This document shows, piece after piece, positions 1 through 6,449 of a stretch of DNA of 20,735 nucleotides. The first letter of the stretch is position 1. Each line of letters opens with the position of its first letter. The position numbers and the translations under genes were made by a program. The DNA is from JBBQVS01 sp038211295 (GTDB lineage: Bacteria; Chloroflexota; Ktedonobacteria; Ktedonobacterales; Ktedonobacteraceae): NCBI GenBank assembly GCA_038211295.1, contig JBBQVS010000074.1:1-20735 (forward strand), written 5' to 3'. The notes under the pieces were generated by a model, which saw only the letters and a list, made by a program, of their open reading frames with translations, ran no database searches and was not told where the DNA came from.

Positions 1-12
1 TCTATATGTGTT

Positions 13-41
13 CTTGTAGCACAGTACACGTACCATGTCAA
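13..41 (-). promoter_or_regulatory. Candidate sigma70 promoter reading out of the window
   Basis: On the minus strand a perfect -35 box TTGACA (36-41) is followed after 17 bases by TACAAG (13-18), which matches four of six bases of the -10 consensus. It would drive a gene to the left of the window that cannot be seen, so the call rests on the two boxes alone. Confidence 0.3.
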
Positions 42-99
42 CACTCAATTTGCGCAAACGTCCCTCGCCTATCACGCCCCGAGAAGAACGGGCTTGTAT

Positions 100-132
100 C
101 CCCTGCTTAGAAAGACAGGGGCTTTACGCCCC
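100..132. repeat. Overlapping hairpins, possible IS200/IS605 end remnant
   Basis: Two mutually exclusive stem-loops overlap here. One pairs CCCCTG (100-105) plus CTT with AAG plus CAGGGG (116-121) around an AGA loop, with one bulged A. The other pairs GGGGC (118-122) with GCCCC (128-132). The first closely matches the hairpin at 20590-20609, which shares the core GCTTAGAAAG and lies in the same orientation. On the minus strand both hairpins contain the bases TTC-TAA, and the one at the right edge holds the stop codon of a tnpB-like reading frame. I infer a leftover end of an IS200/IS605-type element. An intergenic REP-like palindrome or the terminator of the nuclease gene at 176-637 are the alternatives. 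Confidence 0.4.
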
Positions 133-175
133 CTTCGGTAATCACAATTATAAGTTCTTCATCATTCCACCTTGC

Positions 176-637
176 TTAGTCAATTTTTGCAGGAAATCCT
201 GTTTTAAGCTGTAAATAGAGGGCATACTGGTAGTGATATTCTACTTCCCGAAATGCACACAACTTGTTCAAATCGAATTCCTTTGCCTCTTCCCTTAAAT
301 TTGTCAATTTCTTCATCTCAATGACGAGCAAATTATTATCATGAGTGCCACGACGATGCACTATGATATCAGGATATACTGTCGTCGCATTAGTATCGTT
401 AATTTGAACTCTTTTGGGATGTATCGTCAATTTCTTCGTGATGTCATGATTACGGTTGTATTCACAATCCACGTCCCACTCATCACCAAATTCGTTCTGT
501 AAATACATGGCGAGCCTATGGGAGATAGAACGCTCGTTTACCTCTTTTTCTAAAAGAAATCTATCACGATCTAGCAAACGCTGTATAGCATTTCGTACTT
601 TGTCTTTTATTGCCTGCTCACTTGGATGTTCAATCAT
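176..637 (-). CDS. PD-(D/E)XK nuclease-like protein
   Basis: The reading frame opens at a GTG at 688, but the ATG at 637 is the better start because GAAGGA lies just upstream of it. The predicted protein is 153 residues. It contains NERSISHRLAMYL, then WDVDCEYNR, then YPDIIVH and, ten residues on, LLVIEMKK. The PD...ExK pattern with hydrophobic strands is the signature of the PD-(D/E)XK nuclease fold and suggests a metal-dependent nuclease or a relative that has kept the site. It lies just downstream of a broken type I methylase gene, a typical setting for such small proteins. After the TAA at 176-178 the same frame stays open for 22 further sense codons that read like protein, so the C-terminus may be clipped by a nonsense change. 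The fold call is fairly safe; the target and role are unknown. Confidence 0.6.
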   Translation of the reverse strand: MIEHPSEQAIKDKVRNAIQRLLDRDRFLLEKEVNERSISHRLAMYLQNEFGDEWDVDCEYNRNHDITKKLTIHPKRVQINDTNATTVYPDIIVHRRGTHDNNLLVIEMKKLTNLREEAKEFDLNKLCAFREVEYHYQYALYLQLKTGFPAKID

Positions 638-687
638 CTTTCCTTCAATCCCCCACCGTAAAGTATAAAGAGAGAAAAAATGTCTCA

Positions 688-1321
688 CTAAAGATGTAAT
701 GGTCCAGAATTACCATTTCCTTTACCGCCAAGGTCCTCCGTAATAGCCATGAATTGTTCAAGTGCGTTCTGCAAATCTTCGACGATGCTGGCAGCAATAA
801 CAGCCGGTGGGGGAAGGTTGTCTGTTCCCTCCAAGCTCTCATCACGTAACCAGAAAAAATCGAGGCTAAGCTTATCACGTTTGAATAGCTCTTCATAACT
901 GAAGCAATGAAAACGTTCGCTCTCTTGCCTTTGATGTCTGTTCGTCGGGTTGTAACACGAAATAAACTCTGTGAGATGTTCCTGTCTCAATGGATTAGTA
1001 CGAAGCGTGAAATTCATATTGGTGCGCAAGTCGTAAACCCATAATTGTTCCGTCTGTGGATCAGCACTAGCTTGTCGTTTATCAAAGAAGAGCACATTCG
1101 CTTTCACACCTTGAGCATAAAAAATGCCTGTGGGCAGACGCAACATAGTATGCACGTCACAATTCTGCAAAAGATTGCGCCGAATCGTCTCACCTGCGCC
1201 ACTTTCAAAAGCACGTTGTCGGGTACAACAACCGCCACACGTCCATTGACTTTTAGTACATTATAAATATGCTGCAAAAAGTTCAGCTGCTTATTGCTGG
1301 TCGTGGTCCAGAAATCTATAA
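688..1321 (-). pseudogene. hsdM: Truncated, frameshifted type I RM methylase HsdM (C-terminal part)
   Basis: This is the C-terminal portion of an N6-adenine methylase subunit of a type I restriction-modification system. Family hallmarks visible in two frames are FWTTTSNKQLNFLQHIYNVL, GRVAVVVPDNVL, then ETIRRNLLQNCDVHTMLRLP, TGIFYAQGVKANVLFFDKR, LWVYDLRTNMNFTLRTNPL and a tail rich in FWLRDESLE and VEDLQNALEQF. The catalytic NPPF/Y motif and the N-terminal half are absent. A single base is missing in the AAAA run at 1207-1210 (TTTT on the coding strand): adding one T restores an uninterrupted hsdM-like reading (LFESGAGETIRRN). The upstream part is cut off by the IS3-family element that starts near 1322. 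No hsdS or hsdR is present, so this is a dead remnant. The frameshift could be a sequencing error; the truncation could not. Confidence 0.85.
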
Positions 1322-2573
1322 TATCCCCCAGAACTTGGATATGGTAATAAGGTAGAATGTCTGTAGCAAGAAAGACTCTTGTGAGGAGAAATGAGAGCCA
1401 TGCCAAGAAAACGATATAGCGCAGACATCAAAGCAAAGGTTGCCTTAGAAGCGATCAGGGGACAAAAAACCACAAACGAGATTGCCACAGATTATGGAGT
1501 GCATCCCAGCCAAATTGCTCAGTGGAAAAAACAAGCGTTGGATGAGCTGCCGCAGATTTTTTCACCAGGACGCAGCGAGCAAAAACAAAGTGATGAAGCA
1601 TTAACGGCAACCCTCTATCAAGAAATCGGACAACTCAAAGTACAGTTGGACTGGCTCAAAAAAAATCAGGCCGGCTCTCTTGAGCACAAACGGCACTTGA
1701 TTGAGCCAGAGCATCCAGAGGTCACAATTGCAGAACAATGCGATTTGTTAGGACTTGCGCGTTCGAGTTATTACTATCAACCTGTAGGAGAAACGGAGGA
1801 AAACCTGCATTTCATGCTTCTGCTTGATGAGCAGTACACCAACACGCCCTTTTATGGCATCCTAAAGATGACGGAATGGCTGAAAACGCAAGGGTATCGT
1901 GTTAATAAGAAACGTGTAGCACGGCTCTTGCGACTCATGGGATTGGAAGCAGTTTATCCCAAACCTCGTTTGAGTGTTCCTGATCCCAACGCTCATCGGT
2001 ACCCGTACTTATTGAAGGAACTCAAGATTGAGCAAGTAAACCACGTCTGGAGTACCGATATTACCTATATTCGCACTCCTCGTGGCTTTGTCTATCTAGT
2101 GGCGATCATTGATTGGTTTGGTCGCTACATTCTTGCTTGGGAAATTTCGGTCACGTTGGATGTCAACTTCTGCTTAGATGCCTTAGATCGAGTTTTGAAG
2201 GTGGCACATCCTGAGATTTTTAACAGCGATCAAGGCGTTCAGTTTACCAGTCATGAGTTTACGGGTCGGCTTGAAGCAGCTCACATTCGTATCAATAGAG
2301 ATGGTCGAGGCCGCGCACTCGATAACATTTTTGTCGAACGCTTCTGGCGAAGTGTGAAATATGAGGAGATGTATCTCAAAGACTACGAGACCGTTCCGAT
2401 GGCAGTACAGAATTTGAAGGCGTATTTTACCTTTTATAATCAGGAGCGATTGCACCAATCGTTGGGCTATTTGACTCCTGCTGCTGTGTATTATGGATAG
2501 GGAAAACATCATAGAGTGAATAGTTGAGTTCTCTCTTATGTACAGGCATTGTGTGTCTTGACATTGGGGGATA
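1322..2573 (+). mobile_element. IS3-family insertion sequence
   Basis: The element carries one transposase gene. Its likely ends are a 9-bp inverted repeat, TATCCCCCA at 1322-1330 and TGGGGGATA at 2565-2573, giving about 1252 bp, normal for IS3 relatives. Inside these, a second pair of similar stretches (AATGTCTGTA near 1356 and, reversed, AATGCCTGTA near 2544) supports related ends. IS3 elements usually end in TG...CA, so the true tips might lie a few bases inward. The bases flanking the two ends (TAA on the left, CCA on the right) do not match, so no target duplication is seen. Confidence 0.7.
1391..2500 (+). CDS. IS3-family transposase, OrfA and OrfB in one frame
   Basis: This DDE transposase moves the surrounding IS3-family element. 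Numbered from the ATG at 1391, residues 8-50 are the OrfA helix-turn-helix (RYSADIKAKVALEAIRGQKT, then NEIATDYGVHPSQIAQWKKQ) and residues 100-195 the HTH_21-type part (HPEVTIAEQCDLLGLARSSY). The integrase core carries the catalytic triad D223 (WSTDITY), D280 (FNSDQG) and E316 (VERFWRSVKYEE), with 35 residues between the last two, as expected. GAGGAG at 1383-1388 is too close to the ATG at 1391 and better spaced for the ATG at 1400 (MPRKRYSADIKAK), the more family-like start. OrfA and OrfB are joined without a frame change; a run of eight A at 1658-1665 lies at the junction. The protein looks intact. Confidence 0.93.
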   Translation: MRAMPRKRYSADIKAKVALEAIRGQKTTNEIATDYGVHPSQIAQWKKQALDELPQIFSPGRSEQKQSDEALTATLYQEIGQLKVQLDWLKKNQAGSLEHKRHLIEPEHPEVTIAEQCDLLGLARSSYYYQPVGETEENLHFMLLLDEQYTNTPFYGILKMTEWLKTQGYRVNKKRVARLLRLMGLEAVYPKPRLSVPDPNAHRYPYLLKELKIEQVNHVWSTDITYIRTPRGFVYLVAIIDWFGRYILAWEISVTLDVNFCLDALDRVLKVAHPEIFNSDQGVQFTSHEFTGRLEAAHIRINRDGRGRALDNIFVERFWRSVKYEEMYLKDYETVPMAVQNLKAYFTFYNQERLHQSLGYLTPAAVYYG

Positions 2574-2663
2574 CCATACCATAGTATTAATCAGCAGCTA
2601 GAGACGTATAAATCGAATGCGACTAATGCACAAACAAAGTTAATAGAACACTATCAGAGCATC

Positions 2664-3239
2664 TTGAAAATAATGGACGATCTTGGACAGATTTTGTATC
2701 CAGAAAGTGTCGATACTCCTACGAGCCATCAGGAAGGTAAGGTACTCAGTAGGATACTTTTTTCTTCGTTTGTTGATAACTTTGAGACATACTTATCAGA
2801 CATCTTGTACGAAATTTTTCTTGCAAATCCTCAAACGTTGAAGTCCAAGCAGCAAGTATCAATAGAGGAAGTTTTAAATTGTTCAGACTTACAGGAATTT
2901 ATGAAGTACTACGCTAAGCAAAAAATTCTTAAATTACAAAGGGGTAGTGTAAAAGGCTTCATTAAGGAGAACAAACAGATAAGCGAATTAGATGTGTTTG
3001 ATGAGAATAGTCAAAATGATATAGAAAAGATACTTCAAATTAGGCGCTTGTATTCTCATCGGAACGGGATAGTAGATGAGAAGTTCTTACAGTATTATGC
3101 TGGGCAGTTTGATTTAAATACAGAGCATCAGATGCCTATCGGTGAAATTTGTGATAAACTTTATTACTTGGCAGAAGTTGCGCAACGAATTGATGTAGCG
3201 GCAGTAGCCAGATATCAGCTAGCACAGGTGAACAATTGA
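2664..3239 (+). CDS. HEPN-like protein, probably missing its N-terminus
   Basis: The best available start is the TTG at 2664, with an ATG at 2673; neither has a ribosome binding site. The frame is open with coding-like sequence (INQQLETYKSNATNAQTKLI and onward) back to the right end of the IS3 element at about 2573, with no ATG, so the gene was probably decapitated there. The protein is helical and charged, with a C-terminal IRRLYSHRNGIVDEKFL (residues 126-142). R127-x4-H132 followed by RNGIVD matches the Rx4-6H active-site pattern of HEPN ribonuclease-like domains, closest in style to the RiboL-PSP/MAE_28990 HEPN groups. Such domains often act in defence or toxin systems. The DNA is clearly more AT-rich than the core genes of the window, which suggests transfer. 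The family call is by motif only. Confidence 0.55.
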   Translation: MKIMDDLGQILYPESVDTPTSHQEGKVLSRILFSSFVDNFETYLSDILYEIFLANPQTLKSKQQVSIEEVLNCSDLQEFMKYYAKQKILKLQRGSVKGFIKENKQISELDVFDENSQNDIEKILQIRRLYSHRNGIVDEKFLQYYAGQFDLNTEHQMPIGEICDKLYYLAEVAQRIDVAAVARYQLAQVNN

Positions 3240-3305
3240 TGCATAAAAGCGTATGATTGCTCAACTGTTAAAACATACATTCATCAATCATTCTTGTACT
3301 GACTA

Positions 3306-3338
3306 CATAGGACATCCACTTGCAATGTCTATGGTTTT
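3306..3338 (+). terminator. Possible rho-independent terminator
   Basis: CATA (3306-3309), a bulged G, then GACAT (3311-3315) pair with ATGTC (3325-3329) and TATG (3330-3333), followed by GTTTTCT. It lies about 65 bases after the stop of the HEPN-like gene. The stem is short and AT-rich, so this is a weak call. Confidence 0.4.
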
Positions 3339-3376
3339 CTGTAAGCGGATGCTCTGACTGGCCAGTACAAAGCGTT

Positions 3377-3598
3377 TTATGCTGAAAGCGGAATGTCCAT
3401 ATATTCCGCCTCAGTCAGGGACTGAGGGAGAGGTAGGTTGTCTTCACGCATCATCTGAAGATGTTCTTGCAAGGCTTCTTTCATGAGTTGTTTTACTTCT
3501 TCTCTCGTATCTCCGACTGCGACGCAGCCTGGCACATCTGGAGAATACGCTCCATATGAGTCTTCGCCTTTTTCGATGATGACCAAAATTTTCGCCAT
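3377..3598 (-). CDS. hicB: HicB-family antitoxin
   Basis: A 73-residue protein with the HicB partial RNase H-like fold: ILVIIEKGEDSYGAYSPDVP at the N-terminus, GCVAVGDTREEVKQLMKEAL in the middle and a LPLPQSL tail. HicB proteins bind and block the HicA mRNA interferase. The usual C-terminal DNA-binding extension is missing, as in many short HicB proteins, so autoregulation would need a partner. The gene starts one base after the stop codon of hicA, and its ribosome binding site GGAGGAG lies inside the end of hicA, so the two are translationally coupled. It appears intact. Confidence 0.9.
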   Translation of the reverse strand: MAKILVIIEKGEDSYGAYSPDVPGCVAVGDTREEVKQLMKEALQEHLQMMREDNLPLPQSLTEAEYMDIPLSA

Positions 3599-3599
3599 C

Positions 3600-3794
3600 T
3601 CACTCCTCCTTCTCTATTTGAGCTTGCTTAAAGACACTGAGCAATGTTCCAACAGGCATGTCCTTTCCAGAATGCCCAGAGATTGTTACTATTCCCTTCT
3701 TTGTTGGATGCTTATAATGTCCATGATCTCCACGTACTCGCGCAAGATACCATCCATCTGTTTCTATACGTTTGATGACATCACGTACTTTCAC
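3600..3794 (-). CDS. hicA: HicA-family mRNA interferase toxin
   Basis: A 64-residue protein with the double-stranded-RNA-binding-like HicA fold: VRDVIKRIETDGWYLARVRG, then GDHGHYKHP with the expected catalytic histidine at H24, then GIVTISGHSGKDMPVGTLLS. HicA toxins cleave mRNA in the cell, and HicB neutralises them. The start is a GTG at 3794; GAGG lies about 12 bases upstream, and no ATG fits the frame. The order toxin first, antitoxin second is typical of hicAB loci. A TATACT box lies about 50 bases upstream on the minus strand but without a clear -35, so the promoter is uncertain. Confidence 0.9.
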   Translation of the reverse strand: MKVRDVIKRIETDGWYLARVRGDHGHYKHPTKKGIVTISGHSGKDMPVGTLLSVFKQAQIEKEE

Positions 3795-3899
3795 ACAAAC
3801 GGCCTCATTTCTTCCGTCCTTTAAGAAGAAGTATACAGCATACCTGGATAATGCGCTAGAGAAGTTTTATCAGCATATGTTAAGTGACACAAAGAGGAG

Positions 3900-4195
3900 A
3901 GGTCGCAGGCCGCGTACCGCTCGGCGAGGCGTTCAGGTGCGACTTTTGAGTAACGTCCTTTCCCTAGCAGTGCGAAGACTTCCTGGTATGTTGCATCAAG
4001 CTCTTGTAAATCAATACGTTATCGCTGGACAAGCAACCTCACGTCCTCGATGTCACGCGTCGTCCCCCGCTCTATTTTGCTGAGGGCAATACTATAAAAG
4101 TCAAAGTAAAAGACTTCTATCTATCCGTATCGACCAAACTAGTGAACATGAGCTTCCCATTGCGATGGCAGGGGTATGAAGTGCCACAGTTTGAA
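3900..4195 (-). pseudogene. Degenerate nucleotidyltransferase-like (DUF6036-type) gene fragment
   Basis: One minus-strand frame reads as a recognisable protein interrupted by three stops: WHFIPLPSQWEAHVH, stop, FGRYG, stop, IEVFYFDFYSIALSKIERG then TTRDIEDVRLLVQR, stop, RIDLQELDATYQEVFALLGK then GRYSKVAPERLAERYAA. The order LPLP..WEAR, FD.YS.ALSKIERG, RD..DV..L matches the C-terminal half of DUF6036-type nucleotidyltransferase-like proteins as I remember them. Stops lie at 4139-4141, 4121-4123 and 4019-4021, all in one frame, and each is one C-to-T change away from a glutamine codon. The 5' half is missing. The pseudogene state is clear from the sequence; the family name is less certain. Confidence 0.55.
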
Positions 4196-4468
4196 GTTGG
4201 AACGCTACTGAAATGTACAACAGGCGAGCGTAAGTGGTGGACGGAAGAGGGAAAGTTACCCGTAGCAGGACATGGAACGTTTCGCAAAGCAGGAGCCGAG
4301 CATATCTATCAGCTCTATGAGCGACGTGGTAGCTTTACCCTGACAACTAGCGATATCGAAGCGTGGCGCAATGAGCATAAGGTGCTTGTGGGCGAACGAC
4401 GCAAAGCCAGTGCGCGACTCACGGCGGCGGCTCGCAAAGCGAAAAAGATGAAGCACGTAGAGGTATAA
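4142..4468 (+). CDS. Small basic protein, possible DNA-binding or mobile-element remnant
   Basis: I do not recognise this protein. The reading frame starts at a GTG (4142) or ATG (4148), neither with a ribosome binding site, and is open upstream to 4010 without another good start, so the 5' end may be lost. The first 20 or so residues overlap, on the opposite strand, the degenerate gene at 3900-4195. The later part looks coding: LLKCTTGERKWWTEEGKLPV followed by FRKAGAEHIYQLYERRG is reminiscent of the winged helix of MerR- or excisionase-like proteins, followed by DIEAWRNEH and a strongly basic, Ala-rich tail (RRKASARLTAAARKAKKMK). It may be a small DNA-binding protein of a former mobile element. 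Confidence 0.4.
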   Translation: MNMSFPLRWQGYEVPQFEVGTLLKCTTGERKWWTEEGKLPVAGHGTFRKAGAEHIYQLYERRGSFTLTTSDIEAWRNEHKVLVGERRKASARLTAAARKAKKMKHVEV

Positions 4469-5003
4469 CTCGCGACACTACACGCATTGTCTTATGTAAG
4501 AATTTTGCGATTCTTCTCTCTGAGCATTGCTGATTATCTTCTGATATTTCGCGAGTACGCTTCGGTAGCCTGTCGAGCGGATACATTTCGGAAGGAAGAA
4601 TGAAGCGGGAAGAAACGGAGACTAAAGCAGGGGGGTGTATACTGTTTTCAGTGGTGAATGATGATTGTGGGGTGCCAATTTGTTCTGATACGTAATGCTC
4701 CGCCTGATCCGTGTGAATATGCCTCCGTGCAGTGAATGTTGAGCTTTCCTGCTCCGTTCCTGTCCCGTCGAGAACTGTTCCCACGCCAGTCGTTGTACTG
4801 TTGCGTCAGACAAACTTTCCGAGCATCTTCACCACAGACCATAACCTTTCCGTCTCTCTGTCTTCCCTCCAACCAGAAGCACGAGCCAATCAACAATGGC
4901 GTTGGTTAGCTCGTGCTTCTGGCTTTCTCTGTTCCATTTCTCCAATGCATAACCTGAAATTTTCTTTCCTTGCGTCTCGTGTATAGAGCAAAGGAGAATT
5001 TCG
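4469..5003. other. 535-bp intergenic stretch without a convincing gene
   Basis: No reading frame here looks like protein: the minus-strand frames between 4622 and 4896 overlap each other and have no recognisable motif or good start. A weak hairpin, AAGAAT (4498-4503) with ATTCTT (4510-4515), lies after the small basic ORF and could be a terminator. A strong hairpin lies at 4873-4922. The final 80 bases are pyrimidine-rich and lead into the photolyase ribosome binding site; TATAGA near 4983 could be a -10 box, but no -35 is evident. Confidence 0.5.
4873..4922. repeat. Large hairpin with 14-bp perfect stem upstream of photolyase
   Basis: CCAGAAGCACGAGC (4873-4886) is exactly complementary to GCTCGTGCTTCTGG (4909-4922). 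Inside, CAATCAAC and GTTGGTTA extend the pairing with a G-U pair and one mismatch around an AATGGC loop, giving a stem of about 22 bp. On the plus strand it is followed by CTTTCTCT rather than a proper T-run, so it is only terminator-like. It could be a regulatory leader structure, a REP/MITE-like palindrome or a transcription barrier before the photolyase gene. Confidence 0.75.
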
Positions 5004-6419
5004 ATGATTGACGTTACCACATTTTTCGCTGGCAATGACCGGGTGCGAATATGTCGCCCTGGCATGTGTGGAGAGGATGGACAGTACGTACTATACTGGA
5101 TGCAACGCGCCCAACGCGGGCAAGATAATCATGCCCTCAACGCGGCTATCGCGCTGGGCAACGCTTTACATGTACCTGTCCTTGTCCTCTTCGTGGTTTC
5201 AGACTATCCTGCGGCGAACTTGCGTCACTATACCTTTATGCTTGAAGGCATCGAGGTCGCGGCGAAATATCTTCGGGAGCGCGGCACACCATTGCTGTTG
5301 CGGCGCGGCACACCACCTGCAGAAGTTATGAAGCTTGTACAGGAGCTACGTATCGCGGCAGTTGTCAGCGACGAAGCGGAACTACGTACTCCCCGCTCCT
5401 GGCGTGCCGATCTGCAAGAACGAATGTCCGTACCCTTTGCCTGTGTGGATGCCGACGTGATTGTGCCAAGCAAGTTTTTTCCAAAAGAAGAGTGGGCCGC
5501 TCGCACACTGCGCCCAAAGATACAGCGTCTTATCCCAACATACCTGCAAACGATTGTTGACGAGGAGACCGAACACCCACTACAAACAACTCCCATTGAC
5601 GCGGGCGAGGTTGCCAATCCTTTGAACTATCTTGCGAGCTTAAAGATTGATCGTAGCGTCGAACCATCGCCACAATTTCATGGGGGACAGAACGAGGGCA
5701 AGCGGCGTCTTGCTACGTTTATCAAAGAGCACCTACCCGGCTACGCGACACGGCGCAACCTGCCAGAGGTTTCCGAGACAAGCGAGCTTTCGGGCTATCT
5801 GCACTTCGGGCATATCTCAGTACAACAAATGGCATGGGAGATCGCGCAACATGTGCCAGAGGAGACGGGAAGCGCGGAGATAGACGCCACCGGTGGGCGC
5901 ACCGCGTATCTGGAAGAGTTGATTGTACGGCGCGAACTGGCGATCAATTTTGCGTTACGCAACCCCCACTATGATACACTAGAGGGATGTCCCGATTGGG
6001 CGAGAAAGACGCTCACGAAGCACGCGAACGATCCGCGCCCCTGGGAATACACGCGTGAGGAACTGGAATTTTCTCGTACACATGACGAACTGTGGAATGC
6101 TTGTCAGCGCGAGATGGTGACGACGGGCCGTATGCATGGCTATATGAGAATGTACTGGGGTAAAAAGATACTTGAATGGACGGCATCGCCTGAAGTCGCG
6201 TTCGCTGATGCGGTATATCTCAACGACAAATACGAGATCGACGGGCGCGATGCGAATGGTTATACAGGCATCGCCTGGGCCATCGGCGGCAAACATGACC
6301 GTCCCTGGGCGCCCGAACGTGCTATCTTCGGGCTTGTGCGCTACATGGCTCTAAGCGGAATGCAACGCAAAATGGATACCCGTGCCTACATTTACAAATG
6401 GGGGGGGAAATACTCATGA
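5004..6419 (+). CDS. phr: Class II CPD photolyase
   Basis: A flavoprotein that uses blue/near-UV light to split cyclobutane pyrimidine dimers. The protein is 471 residues, normal for class II. The N-terminal alpha/beta antenna-binding half has YVLYWMQRAQRGQDNHAL (residues 28-45), the class II entry motif. The FAD-binding helical half has SGYLHFGHIS (263-272), EELIVRRELAINFA (304-317), GRMHGYMRMYWGKKILEW (375-392) and NDKYEIDGRDANGYTGIAWA (407-426), all class II signatures rather than class I (phrB). The ATG at 5004 has AAGGAG at 4991-4996, seven bases upstream. The gene stands alone, facing the convergent CHAT-Clp gene. No residue essential to the family appears lost. Confidence 0.95.
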   Translation: MIDVTTFFAGNDRVRICRPGMCGEDGQYVLYWMQRAQRGQDNHALNAAIALGNALHVPVLVLFVVSDYPAANLRHYTFMLEGIEVAAKYLRERGTPLLLRRGTPPAEVMKLVQELRIAAVVSDEAELRTPRSWRADLQERMSVPFACVDADVIVPSKFFPKEEWAARTLRPKIQRLIPTYLQTIVDEETEHPLQTTPIDAGEVANPLNYLASLKIDRSVEPSPQFHGGQNEGKRRLATFIKEHLPGYATRRNLPEVSETSELSGYLHFGHISVQQMAWEIAQHVPEETGSAEIDATGGRTAYLEELIVRRELAINFALRNPHYDTLEGCPDWARKTLTKHANDPRPWEYTREELEFSRTHDELWNACQREMVTTGRMHGYMRMYWGKKILEWTASPEVAFADAVYLNDKYEIDGRDANGYTGIAWAIGGKHDRPWAPERAIFGLVRYMALSGMQRKMDTRAYIYKWGGKYS

Positions 6420-6436
6420 CGGCTCGCCCCCGTCAT
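6416..6436. terminator. Hairpin between convergent genes, possible bidirectional terminator
   Basis: ATGACGG (6416-6422) pairs with CCGTCAT (6430-6436). The left arm includes the photolyase stop codon, and the minus-strand CHAT-Clp gene ends 14 bases to the right at 6450. Thymines downstream are sparse on the plus strand (GTTGTTTT near 6449-6456), so its role as a terminator is inferred from position. Confidence 0.45.
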
Positions 6437-6449
6437 GCCGACATATCTA

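Noticed and set aside
3772..4083. Plus-strand frame of 103 codons across the hicA start and the pseudogene
   Set aside because: It is antisense to hicA and to the degenerate nucleotidyltransferase-like frame, which reads much better.
4560..4720. Possible T-box or other riboswitch in the gap before photolyase
   Set aside because: GGGGTGCCAA at about 4669 only faintly recalls the T-box core; no matching specifier stem or antiterminator was found.
4419..4896. Overlapping minus-strand frames upstream of photolyase
   Set aside because: They overlap each other in different frames with no recognisable motif; composition is not protein-like.
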